A stretch of DNA of 64,000 nucleotides from Kribbella steppae (GTDB taxonomy: Bacteria > Actinomycetota > Actinomycetes > Propionibacteriales > Kribbellaceae): NCBI RefSeq assembly GCF_004342025.1, contig NZ_SLWN01000005.1:1-64000 (forward strand), in the 5' to 3' direction. The notes under the pieces were generated by a model that worked only from the letters and a program-made list of their open reading frames with translations, was not told the origin of the DNA and made no database searches. Positions 1 through 8,446 of this stretch are shown here, piece after piece; the stretch's first letter is position 1, and each line of letters begins with the position of its first letter. The translations under genes were made by a program, and so were the position numbers.

Positions 1-56
1 AAACGCTCGACTGGGACACCCCAGCCGAGCGCTTGCGTGATCTACTCACCACCTAG
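1..56 (+). CDS. IS30-family transposase, C-terminal fragment (partial)
   Basis: In frame from base 3, the sequence reads TLDWDTPAERLRDLLTT and stops at 54-56. The family C-terminus usually runs R-K-T-L-x-W-x-T-P-A-E, just after the last catalytic (DDE) glutamate region, so the match is good although only 17 residues are visible. The rest of the gene lies left of the window. Whether the element is intact cannot be told. Confidence 0.7.
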   Translation, partial: TLDWDTPAERLRDLLTT

Positions 57-96
57 AAACCAAGGCGGTGTTGCAACGACCCCTTGAAACCGCCCC
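1..96 (+). mobile_element. Right end of an IS30-like insertion sequence (left part outside window)
   Basis: The first 56 bases encode a transposase C-terminus, followed within 10 bases by GGTGTTGCAACGACC (67-81) and CTTGAAACCGCC (83-94). This order (stop codon, short spacer, a GTTGCAAC-containing terminal repeat) is what I know from actinobacterial IS30-family ends. Only one end is visible, so the partner repeat and a target duplication cannot be checked. The exact outer edge near 94-98 is an estimate. The element lies directly downstream of rplA, reading towards it. Confidence 0.7.
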
Positions 97-108
97 GTAG
101 ACCGGGGC
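92..108 (-). terminator. Candidate hairpin after rplA at the IS junction
   Basis: GCCCC (92-96) and GGGGC (104-108) form a short GC stem 20 bases downstream of the rplA stop. There is no clear T-run, and one arm may be part of the IS end. It could end the ribosomal protein transcript, but support is weak. Confidence 0.25.
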
Positions 109-127
109 CCTCGTTGCCAGTGACGCG

Positions 128-850
128 TCAGGCGTCGGCGGTCTCCTCGGTGAGGTTGCGGGTGAGGTTGGGGTCAACCTGGACACCCGGGCCCATCGTG
201 GTGGAGACGACGGTCTTCCTGATGTAGCGGCCCTTCGAGCTGGCGGGCTTGAGGCGGAGGATCTCCTCCAGCGCGGCGCTGTAGTTCTCCACCAGCTGCG
301 CCTCATCGAAGGAGGCCTTGCCGATGATGAAGTGCAGGTTCGCGTGCCGGTCGACCCGGAACTCGATCTTGCCGCCCTTGATCTCGGTCACGGCCTTGAC
401 GACGTCCGGGGTGACCGTACCGGTCTTCGGGTTCGGCATCAGACCGCGCGGGCCGAGGACGCGGCCGAGGCGGCCGACCTTGCCCATCAGGTCGGGGGTG
501 GCGACGACGGCGTCGAAGTCGAGCCAGCCGTCGGTCACCTTCTTGATCATGTCGTCATCGCCGACGAAGTCGGCGCCCGCGGCCTTGGCGGCCTCGGCCT
601 TGTCACCGGTGGCGAAGACGAGGACCCGTGCCGTCTTGCCAGTCCCGTGCGGAAGGTTGACGGTGCCGCGCACCATCTGGTCGGCCTTGCGGGGGTCGAC
701 CCCGAGACGCATCGCGACGTCCACGGTGGAGTTGAACTTCTTGCTGCCGGCGGCCTCCTTGGCCAGCCGGATCGCCTCGAGCGGCGTGTACAGGTGGTCG
801 AAGTCAATCTTGTCCGCGATCGTGCGGTAAGCCTTGCTGCGCTGTGCCAT
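128..850 (-). CDS. rplA: 50S ribosomal protein L1
   Basis: 240 residues, the normal size for bacterial L1, which forms the mobile L1 stalk of the large subunit and in many bacteria represses its own operon by binding mRNA. The family core is clear: the segment [16 protein letters not shown] around residues 132-147 and [11 protein letters not shown] soon after it. It is the last visible gene of the secE-nusG-rplK-rplA series, 114 bases after rplK. The start is ATG at 850 with AGGAGAAG just upstream. rplJ/rplL do not follow inside the window; an IS30-like end does. Confidence 0.98.
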   Translation of the reverse strand: MAQRSKAYRTIADKIDFDHLYTPLEAIRLAKEAAGSKKFNSTVDVAMRLGVDPRKADQMVRGTVNLPHGTGKTARVLVFATGDKAEAAKAAGADFVGDDDMIKKVTDGWLDFDAVVATPDLMGKVGRLGRVLGPRGLMPNPKTGTVTPDVVKAVTEIKGGKIEFRVDRHANLHFIIGKASFDEAQLVENYSAALEEILRLKPASSKGRYIRKTVVSTTMGPGVQVDPNLTRNLTEETADA

Positions 851-864
851 TTCTCTTCTCCTGT

Positions 865-959
865 CGCGAACGGTGCTGATCGTTCGCGTGTTGTGGTTTC
901 TGGCGGGCGAAATCTCCTCGCCCTTCCACTACTGCTGGTCCACCGGGGTGAACCGGTGG
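865..959 (-). other. Two intercistronic hairpins between rplK and rplA
   Basis: The rplK-rplA gap holds two perfect stems. CGCGAACG (865-872) pairs with CGTTCGCG (881-888) around an 8-base loop, and CCACCGG (940-946) pairs with CCGGTGG (953-959) around a 6-base loop just behind the rplK stop. They may protect processed mRNA ends or take part in L1 autoregulation. I see no sequence proof of an L1 site. Confidence 0.5.
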
Positions 960-964
960 ATGTA

Positions 965-1396
965 CTACTTGTCGACGACGACGCCCATCGAGCGGGCGGT
1001 ACCCTCGATGATCTTCATCGCGGCGTCGATGTCGCGGGCGTTCAGGTCCGGCATCTTGGTGGTGGCGATCTCGCGGACCTGGTCCTTGGTGATCTTGCCG
1101 ACCTTGTCGCGCTGCGGGACGGCCGAGCCCTTCTGCAGACCGGCGGCCTTCTTGATCATCTCCGGCGCCGGCGGCGTCTTGGTGATGAAGGTGAAGGAAC
1201 GGTCTTCGTAGATGGTGATCTCGACCGGAACCACGTTGCCGCGCATGGACTCCGTCTGGGCGTTGTACGCCTTGCAGAACTCCATGATGTTGACGCCGTG
1301 CGGACCGAGCGCGGTACCGACCGGCGGGGCCGGCGTCGCGGCACCGGCCTGGAGCTGCACCTTGACCAGGGCAGCGATCTTCTTCTTGGGAGGCAT
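965..1396 (-). CDS. rplK: 50S ribosomal protein L11
   Basis: 143 residues, full length. L11 forms the base of the GTPase-associated centre with 23S rRNA and is needed for stringent-factor activation. The N-terminal domain begins [18 protein letters not shown] and carries the conserved [19 protein letters not shown] stretch (about residues 24-42). The C-terminal RNA-binding domain shows the usual TP-P and KMPDLNA motifs. It starts 9 bases after nusG ends, with AAGGACC as the likely ribosome binding site inside the nusG tail. This coupling fits co-transcription. Confidence 0.98.
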   Translation of the reverse strand: MPPKKKIAALVKVQLQAGAATPAPPVGTALGPHGVNIMEFCKAYNAQTESMRGNVVPVEITIYEDRSFTFITKTPPAPEMIKKAAGLQKGSAVPQRDKVGKITKDQVREIATTKMPDLNARDIDAAMKIIEGTARSMGVVVDK

Positions 1397-1405
1397 TTCG
1401 GGTCC

Positions 1406-2623
1406 TTAGACTTTCTGGATCTGGCTGAAGCTGAGTTCCACCGGGGTCTCCCGGCCGAAGATCTCCACCAGCGCCTTGATCCGCTGGGCGTCGGCATTGA
1501 TCTCCGTGATCGTGGCGTGCAGGGTCGCGAACGGCCCGTCGACCACCATGACCGAGTCGCCGACACCGAAGTCCGCAACCTCGACCTTCTTCTTGGCCGC
1601 GGTCTTGGTCGGTGCGGCGCCGGCCTCGGCAGCCGCTGCCTCGGCCGCCGCCACGACGGCCGGAGCAAGCATCTTCTCGACCTCTTCGAGGCTGAGCGGG
1701 ACGGGCTTCTGGCTGTTCCCGACGAAGCCGGTCACCGACGGCGTGTGCCGCACGGTCGACCAGGACTCGTCGGTCAGGTCCATCCGGACCAGCACGTAAC
1801 CCGGGAGCACGGTGCGCTTCACCATCCGGCGCTGCCCGTTCTTGATCTCGGCGACCTCTTCGGTCGGCACGATGATCTCGAAGATGTAGTCCTCCATGTT
1901 CAGGGAGTTGATCCGGTTCTCCAGGTTGCCCTTGACCCGGTTCTCCATCCCCGAATAGGTGTGGACCACGTACCAGTCGCCGATCTGCGAGCGCAGCCGG
2001 CTGCGCAGCTCCTCGAGCGGGTCACCCGGCTCCTCGGGCTCCACGACCTCGTCCTCGGCCTGCGCGGCGGCGGCCGCAGTCGTAGCGGCGAAGGCGTCCA
2101 TGTCGGCGTCGTCGGCGGGCTCGTCCTCGTCCGACTCGTCGTCGGCGGTCAGGCTCGCGGCGGCGGCCGTACCGGAGTCACCGGTGTCGCCGGCGGAGAA
2201 GACCAGCTCGTCCTCGACCGGCTCCTCGGCGGTGTCCTCGGCCGCCGTCTCGGCGGTCTCGGCGGCCAGCTCGTCGGCGGCGTCCTCGACGTCGGACTCG
2301 GTCACGACCTCGTCGGCCTCCGCGGCGTCGGCGGCGGCGACCACGACGACCGGCTCGTCGTCGGAGTCGTCCTCGTCGGCCGGGCCTTCCTCGGCCTCGT
2401 CGTCGGCGGAGTACTCCTCGGCTTCGTCCTCGATCTCGATGTCGTCATCCTCGTCGTCGTCGTCGGTGTCGAGATCCGCAAAGAGGTCGTCATCGTCGTC
2501 GGAGTCGTCCAGGTCGAGCTCGAGGTCCAGGTCGGGCTCGACGTCGGAGTCAGCGGATACGTCGAACTCGTCCTCGTTGTCGAGGATCTCGTCGTCGCGC
2601 TCGGACACGTTGTACTCCGTCAT
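1406..2623 (-). CDS. nusG: Transcription termination/antitermination factor NusG with long acidic N-terminal extension
   Basis: 405 residues against about 180 for E. coli NusG. The NGN domain that binds RNA polymerase starts near residue 213 ([17 protein letters not shown]). The KOW domain is near residues 354-405 ([19 protein letters not shown]). The first ~205 residues are low-complexity and rich in Asp, Glu, Ala and Ser. A second Ala/Lys-rich insert of about 30 residues (around 317-348) separates NGN from KOW. Actinobacterial NusG proteins often carry an acidic N-terminal tail, but this one is long. It sits between secE and rplK as usual, with ATG at 2623 as start. Confidence 0.96.
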   Translation of the reverse strand: MTEYNVSERDDEILDNEDEFDVSADSDVEPDLDLELDLDDSDDDDDLFADLDTDDDDEDDDIEIEDEAEEYSADDEAEEGPADEDDSDDEPVVVVAAADAAEADEVVTESDVEDAADELAAETAETAAEDTAEEPVEDELVFSAGDTGDSGTAAAASLTADDESDEDEPADDADMDAFAATTAAAAAQAEDEVVEPEEPGDPLEELRSRLRSQIGDWYVVHTYSGMENRVKGNLENRINSLNMEDYIFEIIVPTEEVAEIKNGQRRMVKRTVLPGYVLVRMDLTDESWSTVRHTPSVTGFVGNSQKPVPLSLEEVEKMLAPAVVAAAEAAAAEAGAAPTKTAAKKKVEVADFGVGDSVMVVDGPFATLHATITEINADAQRIKALVEIFGRETPVELSFSQIQKV

Positions 2624-2707
2624 CTCTGCATCGGGTCTTGTCTGCTTCGGGTCGGGCCGCGGCCCGGGACCCCCGGCTCAGGTGTTCGTGGGCGGCTGCG
2701 AACGGTC

Positions 2708-2950
2708 TCAGCCGAAGATCTTGAACATCGCCCAACCGAAGGCGAGGTCGAGAACCGAGACGATCGCGATGACGAACACCACGAAGGTCAGGACGACCAC
2801 GAAGTAGGTGGAGAGCTGCTTGCGAGTCGGCCAGACGACCTTGCGGAGCTCGGCAACCACCTGGCGGTAGAAGCGCAGCAGGCGGTTGCCCGACTTGCTC
2901 TCCGCAGGCTTGCCGGCGCCGGACGGTGCCGGGGTGCGCGTCTCCGTCAC
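2708..2950 (-). CDS. secE: Preprotein translocase subunit SecE
   Basis: 80 residues, the short single-span form of SecE found outside Proteobacteria. SecE clamps SecY in the SecYEG channel. The conserved amphipathic segment FYRQVVAELRKVVWPTRKQL (residues 27-46) precedes one transmembrane helix (STYFVVVLTFVVFVIAIVSV). A Ser/Pro/Gly/Lys-rich N-terminus (about 20 residues) is typical of actinobacteria. It lies between tRNA-Trp and nusG, the standard order. Confidence 0.97.
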   Translation of the reverse strand: MTETRTPAPSGAGKPAESKSGNRLLRFYRQVVAELRKVVWPTRKQLSTYFVVVLTFVVFVIAIVSVLDLAFGWAMFKIFG

Positions 2951-3006
2951 GACCTAACCTCTTTCGCTAGCGGCGGCCTGACCGGCCCTGCGCCGGTCAG
3001 GATTTG

Positions 3007-3079
3007 CAGGGCACGAGGGACTTGAACCCCCAACCTTCGGTTTTGGAGACCGATGCTCTGCCAGTTGAGCTAGTGCCCT
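3007..3079 (-). tRNA. trnW: tRNA-Trp (CCA anticodon)
   Basis: On the minus strand, AGGGCAC (from 3079) pairs with GTGCCCT. The anticodon loop reads CT-CCA-AA between GGT and ACC sides, the T arm carries GTTCAAG, and the discriminator base is G73, as expected for Trp. The CCA end is not encoded. It lies 56 bases before secE, the usual actinobacterial arrangement. Confidence 0.95.
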
Positions 3080-3428
3080 CTGCAATCCTCCGGACGCCGC
3101 GGGACCTGATCTCGGGCATGCCGAGTCAGGGCCTCCAACGCCCGGACTAGAAGAGTGTACGGGTTCGGGGCCACCTGGTCGAACTGAGGCCCTACCCGTA
3201 CGACCCCACCCGGGCGCCGCACCGCGACCAGAACCATACAGCCTCCAACCGGTCCCAACGGACCGCACCCCCAGCGTGTTCCCGGATCACCGACGACGAG
3301 AGACGGACGGCCAGGCCATCTCAATCGGCCCCCTCGGTGAGGCTCCCGCGTGCGGCCGGCGGGATCGCGCGAATGTGATGGCCTGGCGGTCCGCCCCCGA
3401 GTAGGAGCAGCCGCCGGGCAGTGCCAAG
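3080..3428. other. Divergent intergenic region between tRNA-Trp and aminotransferase
   Basis: 349 bases without a gene. It must hold the start of the tRNA-Trp/secE transcript on minus and the aminotransferase promoter on plus. One minus-strand promoter candidate is visible (separate entry). I see no strong repeat or hairpin in the rest. Confidence 0.5.
3154..3183 (-). promoter_or_regulatory. Candidate sigma70-type promoter for tRNA-Trp–secE–nusG–rplKA
   Basis: On the minus strand TTCGAC (3183-3178) and TACACT (3159-3154) are separated by 18 bases and lie about 75 bases upstream of the tRNA-Trp 5' end. The spacing and -10 fit a housekeeping promoter. The call rests on consensus resemblance only. 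Confidence 0.35.
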
Positions 3429-4631
3429 ATGGCAGCCATGGGTTCCAGGGTTTCGGCGCGGATCGGCGCCATCAGTGAGTCGGCGACACTCGCGGTCGAC
3501 AGCAAGGCGAAGGCGCTCAAGGCGGCCGGGCGACCGGTGATCGGGTTCGGGGCCGGTGAGCCGGACTTCCCGACGCCGGACTACATCGTCGAGGCGGCCG
3601 TCGAGGCCGCGCGCGATCCGAAGAACCACCGCTACAGCCCCGCCGGCGGTCTGCCGGAGCTGAAGAAGGCGATCGTCGACAAGACCAAGCGCGACTCCGG
3701 CTACGAGGTCGAGGCGGCCCAGGTGCTGGTCACCAACGGCGGCAAGCACGCGGTCTACAACACGTTCGCGGCGCTCCTCGATCCGGGTGACGAGGTCCTG
3801 CTGCCGGCGCCGTACTGGACGACGTACCCGGAGGCCATCCAGCTGGCCGGCGGCGTGCCGGTCGAGGTGCTCGCCGACGAGACCCAGAACTACCTGGTCA
3901 CCGTCGAGCAGCTGGAGGCGGCCCGGACCGAGAAGACCAAGGCTCTGCTGTTCTGCTCCCCGTCGAACCCGACCGGCGCGGTCGACAGCCCGGAGGCGGT
4001 CGAGGCGATCGGCCGCTGGGCGCTCGAGCACGACATCTGGGTGGTCACCGACGAGATCTACGAGCACCTGACGTACGGCGAGACGAAGTCGACCTCGATC
4101 CCGGTCGCCGTACCGGAACTGGCGGACCGGACCGTCGTCCTGAACGGTGTCGCCAAGACCTACGCGATGACCGGCTGGCGGGTCGGCTGGATGATCGGCC
4201 CGAAGGACGTCATCAAGGCCGCGACGAACCTGCAGTCGCACCAGACCTCGAACGTCTGCAACGTCGCCCAGCGGGCCGCGATCGCCGCGCTGACCGGCGA
4301 CCTGAGCGCGGTCGACGAGATGAAGAAGGCGTTCGACCGCCGCCGGCAGACGATGGTGAAGCTGCTGAACGAGATCCCCGGCGTCGAGTGCCCGGAGCCG
4401 ACCGGCGCGTTCTACGCGTACCCGTCGGTCAAGGGTGTGCTCGGCAAGGAGATCAACGGGCGTACGGCGAACTCGTCGACCGAGCTGGCCGAGATCATCC
4501 TGGACGAGGCCGAGGTGGCCGTCGTACCGGGTGAGGCGTTCGGTGCGCCCGGGTACCTGCGGCTGTCGTACGCGCTCGGCGACACGGATCTGGCCGAGGG
4601 CGTCGGCCGGATCGCCAAGCTGCTGAGCTGA
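3429..4631 (+). CDS. aspC: Pyridoxal-phosphate aminotransferase, class I (aspartate aminotransferase-like)
   Basis: 400 residues, normal for subgroup I-gamma aspartate/aromatic aminotransferases, which move an amino group between aspartate and 2-oxoglutarate. The Schiff-base lysine is K243 in [16 protein letters not shown]. The substrate-arginine region near the C-terminus ([14 protein letters not shown]) and the N-terminal [13 protein letters not shown] motif are present. ATG at 3429 gives [21 protein letters not shown] at 3438 is an alternative. A strong hairpin terminator follows, so the gene is probably monocistronic. Substrate choice (Asp or another amino acid) cannot be read from sequence. 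Confidence 0.93.
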   Translation: MAAMGSRVSARIGAISESATLAVDSKAKALKAAGRPVIGFGAGEPDFPTPDYIVEAAVEAARDPKNHRYSPAGGLPELKKAIVDKTKRDSGYEVEAAQVLVTNGGKHAVYNTFAALLDPGDEVLLPAPYWTTYPEAIQLAGGVPVEVLADETQNYLVTVEQLEAARTEKTKALLFCSPSNPTGAVDSPEAVEAIGRWALEHDIWVVTDEIYEHLTYGETKSTSIPVAVPELADRTVVLNGVAKTYAMTGWRVGWMIGPKDVIKAATNLQSHQTSNVCNVAQRAAIAALTGDLSAVDEMKKAFDRRRQTMVKLLNEIPGVECPEPTGAFYAYPSVKGVLGKEINGRTANSSTELAEIILDEAEVAVVPGEAFGAPGYLRLSYALGDTDLAEGVGRIAKLLS

Positions 4632-4647
4632 CGCCGCGCATGCTCGT

Positions 4648-4678
4648 CGGGCCGTCCATCCACAGGGTGGACGGCCCG
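4648..4678 (+). terminator. Rho-independent-type terminator after aminotransferase gene
   Basis: CGGGCCGTCCA (4648-4658) pairs perfectly with TGGACGGCCCG (4668-4678) around a 9-base loop, followed by ATTTCTG. The 11-bp stem starts 17 bases after the stop codon. Confidence 0.75.
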
Positions 4679-4716
4679 ATTTCTGTCCGGGCGCTGTACG
4701 TCGGTAACCTTCTGTA

Positions 4717-5751
4717 ATGACGCATCGGGACCTGCGGGTGCTGCCGAAGGCGCATCTGCATCTTCACTTCTCGGGCTCGATGCGGCACCTGACGCTGGTC
4801 GAGCTGGCGGACACGCACGGCGTCCGGTTGCCCGACGCGCTGCGCACCGACTGGCCGCCCGATCTGTCGGCGGCAGACGAGCGCGGCTGGTTCCGGTTCC
4901 AGCGGCTGTACGACATCGCCCGGTCGGTGCTGCGCACGGAGGACGACGTACGGCGACTCGTCCGGGAAGCGGCCGAGGACGACCGGGCCGACGGCTCCCG
5001 CTGGCTCGAGATCCAGGTGGACCCGTCGGGGTACGCGAACCGCTTCCACGGCATCACCGAGTTCACCGATCTGGTCCTGGACGCGGCCCGGGACGCGGCG
5101 GCCTCGACCGGGATCGCGGTCCAGGTGGTGATCGCGGCCAACCGCACCCGCCATCCGCTCGACGCACGCACGCTTGCCCGGCTCGCTTCGCAGTACGTGG
5201 GCCGCGGTGTGGTCGGGTTCGGCCTGTCGAACGACGAGCGCCGCGGTACGACGTCGGAGTTCGCGCCGGCCTTCCGGATCGCTCGCAACGCCGGATTGCT
5301 CGCCACACCGCACGGTGGTGAGCTGTGCGGCCCCGCAACCGTCCGGACTTGCCTGGACGAGCTGGGTGCCGACCGCATCGGCCATGGCGTCCGCTCCATC
5401 GAGGACCCCGACCTCCTGAAGCGTCTGGTCGACGCACAGGTCGCACTGGAGGTCTGTCCAGCCTCCAATGTCTCCCTCGGCGTCTACGACAGCGCCGAAG
5501 AAGTCCCCCTCCGCCAGCTCTACGAGGCCGGCGCCCGAATCGCCCTAGGCGCCGACGACCCGCTGTTGTTCGGTTCCCGCCTGGCCGAGCAGTACGAAAC
5601 AGCCCGCACAGTCCACGCCTTCACCGACGAAGAACTCGCCGACCTGGCCCGAGGCTCGGTCCTGGCCTCCACCGCCCCACCCGACGTCCAGAAGTCTCTA
5701 CTCACCGAGATCGACGACTGGCTCGGCGTCACCGCCCCAGCCCTGGCGTGA
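4717..5751 (+). CDS. add: Adenosine deaminase family protein
   Basis: 344 residues with the metallo-dependent hydrolase barrel of adenosine deaminases, which convert adenosine to inosine in purine salvage. Metal ligands appear in PKAHLHLHFSG (H13, H15). The catalytic histidine lies in DRIGHGVRS, and the Asp-Asp motif in IALGADDPLLFG near the C-terminus. The gene overlaps the next one by 3 bases (GTGA), so the two are probably translationally coupled. A related amidohydrolase such as aminodeoxyfutalosine deaminase is possible; the general class is secure. Confidence 0.88.
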   Translation: MTHRDLRVLPKAHLHLHFSGSMRHLTLVELADTHGVRLPDALRTDWPPDLSAADERGWFRFQRLYDIARSVLRTEDDVRRLVREAAEDDRADGSRWLEIQVDPSGYANRFHGITEFTDLVLDAARDAAASTGIAVQVVIAANRTRHPLDARTLARLASQYVGRGVVGFGLSNDERRGTTSEFAPAFRIARNAGLLATPHGGELCGPATVRTCLDELGADRIGHGVRSIEDPDLLKRLVDAQVALEVCPASNVSLGVYDSAEEVPLRQLYEAGARIALGADDPLLFGSRLAEQYETARTVHAFTDEELADLARGSVLASTAPPDVQKSLLTEIDDWLGVTAPALA

Positions 5752-6329
5752 CCGCCTTCGAAGTCGTCTACCTGGCCCGCCACGGCCAGACTGAGTGGAA
5801 CGTCGAGGGCCGGAAGCAGGGCCGGCTCGACTCCCCTCTGACACCACAAGGGCTCGCCCAGGTACGTCGCAACGCCGCACTGGTCAGCGAGGAACCAGTC
5901 GACGGCATCTTCACCAGCCCGCTCGGGCGGGCCCATACAACCGCAGAGGTCTTCGCGACAGCGCTTCGGTTGCCGCTGCACGTGCTCGACGACCTCAGCG
6001 AGGTCGACCACGGTGAGTGGTCCGGACTCACCAAGGCCGAGGTTGAGGCAGGCTGGCCGGGAGAGCTTGCCGTCCGGAAACAGGGAAAGTACGGCTACCG
6101 GTTTCCGGGCGGGGAGAGTTACGCGGATGCCGACGTACGGGCTGGACGGGCGTTGGCGGAGGTGGCTCAGTCGGGAGCACGGCGTCCGCTGCTGGTCTCG
6201 CACGAGATGATCGGGCGGATGCTGCTGAAGCAGTTGGGTGTGGAGGACGCGCTGAGCCTCGATCAGCCGTCCGAGGTCGTCTACCGCGTCACGATCGGTG
6301 ATCAGAGCATTGTCGTCGGCCGGATCTGA
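5748..6329 (+). CDS. Histidine phosphatase family protein (phosphoglycerate mutase-like)
   Basis: 193 residues from a GTG at 5748 that overlaps the adenosine deaminase stop. The phosphorylated histidine lies in [12 protein letters not shown] at the N-terminus, with the second catalytic His in [12 protein letters not shown]. The central motif with [13 protein letters not shown] is typical of cobC/GpmB-like phosphatases. The frame is open upstream, but that part overlaps the deaminase gene antiparallel to no known domain, so the GTG start is preferred. The substrate is unknown; a small phospho-metabolite is likely. Confidence 0.88.
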   Translation: MTAFEVVYLARHGQTEWNVEGRKQGRLDSPLTPQGLAQVRRNAALVSEEPVDGIFTSPLGRAHTTAEVFATALRLPLHVLDDLSEVDHGEWSGLTKAEVEAGWPGELAVRKQGKYGYRFPGGESYADADVRAGRALAEVAQSGARRPLLVSHEMIGRMLLKQLGVEDALSLDQPSEVVYRVTIGDQSIVVGRI

Positions 6330-6345
6330 GCCGTACGTTTCAGTC

Positions 6346-7716
6346 ATGAGTGCGACGAAGATCTTGTTGCCCGAGGACGAGTTGCCGACACGTTGGTACA
6401 ACGTGCTGCATGATCTGCCGACGCCACCGCCGCCGGTGTTGCATCCGGGGACGGGACAGCCGGTGGGGCCGGATGACCTGGCTCCGCTGTTCCCGATGGA
6501 TCTGATCCTGCAAGAGGTGTCGCAGGACCAGTACGTCGACATCCCGGGCGACGTGCTCGACGTCTACAAGCTCTGGCGGCCGAGCCCGCTCTACCGGGCT
6601 CACCGGCTGGAGAAGGCGCTCGACACCCCTGCACGGATCTACTACAAGTACGAGGGCGTCTCCCCCGCCGGGTCGCACAAGCCGAACACCGCCGTACCGC
6701 AGGCCTACTACAACGCCAAGTCCGGTGTCCGGAAGCTCACCACCGAGACAGGTGCCGGCCAGTGGGGTACGGCGCTCGCCTTCGCCTGTGCGCAGTACGG
6801 GCTGGAGTGTGAGGTCTGGCAGGTACGGGCGTCGTACGACCAGAAGCCGTACCGCCGGACGATGATGGAGGTCTTCGGCGCGACCGTGCACCCGAGCCCG
6901 TCGGAGCTCACCGAGGCGGGACGCAAGATCCTGGCCGGCGATCCCGACTCCACCGGCTCGCTGGGTATCGCGATCAGTGAGGCGGTCGAGGCAGCGCTCC
7001 AAGACGAGACCGTGCACTACGCGCTCGGCTCGGTGCTCAACCACGTGCTGCTGCACCAGACGATCATCGGCGAGGAAGCGCTGATCCAGCTCGCCATGGT
7101 CGGTGAGACGCCGGACCTGCTCGTCGGCTGCACCGGCGGCGGCTCGAACTTCGGCGGTCTCGCGTTCCCGTTCCTGCGGGAGAAGTGGGCCGGCCGGATG
7201 GCGCCGGTCGTCCGCGCGGTCGAGCCGGCCGCCTGCCCGTCGCTGACGCAGGGGACGTACGCGTACGACTTCGGCGACACGATCGGGATGACGCCGCTGA
7301 TGAAGATGCACACCCTCGGCCACGACTTCGTCCCCGACCCGATCCACGCCGGCGGGCTGCGGTACCACGGGATGAGCCCGCTGATCAGCCACCTCTACGA
7401 GACCGGTGAGATCGAGGCCGTCGCCAAACAGCAGTCGGAGTGCTTCGCCGCCGGTCTGCAGTTCGCCCGCACCGAGGGCATCGTGCCGGCGCCCGAGCCC
7501 ACGCACGCACTGGCCGCCGCGATCGAGGAAGCCCTGCTCTGCAAGGAGTCCGGCGAGGAGAAGGTCATCCTCACCGCCCTCTGCGGCCACGGCCACCTCG
7601 ACCTGGCGGCGTACGACGCCTACCTCAGCGGCGCCATGACAGACCGGTCCTGGGACGACGCCGACATCCAGGCTGCGGTCGCACAGGCCCTCACGCGGCT
7701 GCCAGCGGTCAACTAG
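6346..7716 (+). CDS. trpB2: TrpB2-type tryptophan synthase beta chain
   Basis: 456 residues. The sequence matches the TrpB2 branch, which is longer at the N-terminus than TrpB1 and carries the [17 protein letters not shown] and [16 protein letters not shown] motifs. K112 is the PLP lysine, and [11 protein letters not shown] binds the cofactor phosphate. The enzyme joins indole and L-serine to tryptophan, or acts on O-phosphoserine in some lineages. No trpA or other trp gene is adjacent, as is common for TrpB2, which may salvage indole. ATG at 6346 was chosen over an upstream in-frame ATG at 6298 that lies inside the preceding gene. Confidence 0.93.
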   Translation: MSATKILLPEDELPTRWYNVLHDLPTPPPPVLHPGTGQPVGPDDLAPLFPMDLILQEVSQDQYVDIPGDVLDVYKLWRPSPLYRAHRLEKALDTPARIYYKYEGVSPAGSHKPNTAVPQAYYNAKSGVRKLTTETGAGQWGTALAFACAQYGLECEVWQVRASYDQKPYRRTMMEVFGATVHPSPSELTEAGRKILAGDPDSTGSLGIAISEAVEAALQDETVHYALGSVLNHVLLHQTIIGEEALIQLAMVGETPDLLVGCTGGGSNFGGLAFPFLREKWAGRMAPVVRAVEPAACPSLTQGTYAYDFGDTIGMTPLMKMHTLGHDFVPDPIHAGGLRYHGMSPLISHLYETGEIEAVAKQQSECFAAGLQFARTEGIVPAPEPTHALAAAIEEALLCKESGEEKVILTALCGHGHLDLAAYDAYLSGAMTDRSWDDADIQAAVAQALTRLPAVN

Positions 7717-8203
7717 CCCCACCGCGCTTCCACCAGGGTTTGGGCCGCTTGGCGACGGCTGACAACCAGTCCGCCGGGATGACCCAACCCCTGGTGCTCA
7801 GTGCCTCGAAGTACTGCGCTTTGAGGCTGTCAGGCAACCAGTACGTCGCCCGCTCGCGCCCGACCACCTCGAAGTACGTCGTCCGGTGCCGAGCACTCCA
7901 CACAGTCGCCTGGTTGGAGCAGTAGGCCAGCCGCACGTAGTCCCACCGTGCCTGTGCGTCCTGCATGTCGAACGACCGCTCGCGCCCACGCTCCTCCTGC
8001 TCGATCTCCTCGATCAGCCCCTGCACCAAGGCCCGGTCGTCTGTCACCTGGTCCGGCAACCGCAGCCCCACCGGATCCAGCACCACAGCGCCCAACTGCT
8101 CCCGTCCTACCTCCAGAAACACCTCCAGCAACGCCAACGCCTCTTCGGCCCGGTCGAACCGCGCGAGCTCCGCGCGCAACGTCGTCACAGCTTCCTCGGC
8201 CAC
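7709..8203 (-). CDS. Conserved hypothetical protein
   Basis: 164 residues from a GTG at 8203. The N-terminal half is helical and acidic ([32 protein letters not shown]). The C-terminal part is rich in aromatic residues and Arg ([26 protein letters not shown]). No signal peptide or membrane segment is seen and I do not recognise a family. It converges on trpB2 with an 8-base overlap and diverges from the HTH/TPR regulator. The shared upstream region carries phased GGGGCA repeats, so the two may be co-regulated. Confidence 0.65.
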   Translation of the reverse strand: MAEEAVTTLRAELARFDRAEEALALLEVFLEVGREQLGAVVLDPVGLRLPDQVTDDRALVQGLIEEIEQEERGRERSFDMQDAQARWDYVRLAYCSNQATVWSARHRTTYFEVVGRERATYWLPDSLKAQYFEALSTRGWVIPADWLSAVAKRPKPWWKRGGAS

Positions 8204-8216
8204 AGCAGGACCCTAA

Positions 8217-8244
8217 TCTGCCCCGGTCTGCCCGCATCTGCCCC
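8217..8244 (-). promoter_or_regulatory. Array of three TCTGCCC(C/G) repeats, 10-bp period
   Basis: TCTGCCCC at 8217-8224, TCTGCCCG at 8227-8234 and TCTGCCCC at 8237-8244 recur every 10 bases, just upstream of the gene that starts at 8203. On the minus strand the unit reads GGGGCAGA, the same word as in the array at 8349-8384. Face-of-helix phasing suggests cooperative binding of a regulator. Confidence 0.5.
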
Positions 8245-8348
8245 GGCTGTTCACGCTCAGCTAGCCCGTCCCGACCCCCACACTGCCCCGACCGGCGGCC
8301 ACCGGGCGTGTCGACCTCGCCGGAAAGCCCTTCCGCAGCGGGGATTCC

Positions 8349-8384
8349 GGGGCATCTCGGGGCATTGCGGGGCAGCTTGGGGCA
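8349..8384 (+). promoter_or_regulatory. Array of four GGGGCA repeats, 10-bp period
   Basis: GGGGCA occurs at 8349, 8359, 8369 and 8379, exactly one helical turn apart, and the last copy extends to GGGGCAGA. The array ends 62 bases before the HTH/TPR regulator start and faces the opposite array at 8217-8244. A single further inverted copy (TGCCCC) lies at 8284-8289. This looks like an operator set for the divergent genes. Confidence 0.5.
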
Positions 8385-8446
8385 GATCATCCACAGACGC
8401 GGTTTTCGTGGTCGCGGACGGTGTTCGGGCACCTACAGTTACCGCC

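Noticed and set aside
332..3025. A very long open frame on the plus strand opposite rplA–nusG–secE
   Set aside because: It is the complement of strongly conserved ribosomal genes, low in complexity where nusG is acidic, and has no family features. High GC produces such antisense frames.
6346..7716. Canonical tryptophan synthase TrpB1
   Set aside because: Length, N-terminal extension and motif details match TrpB2, and trpA is not adjacent.
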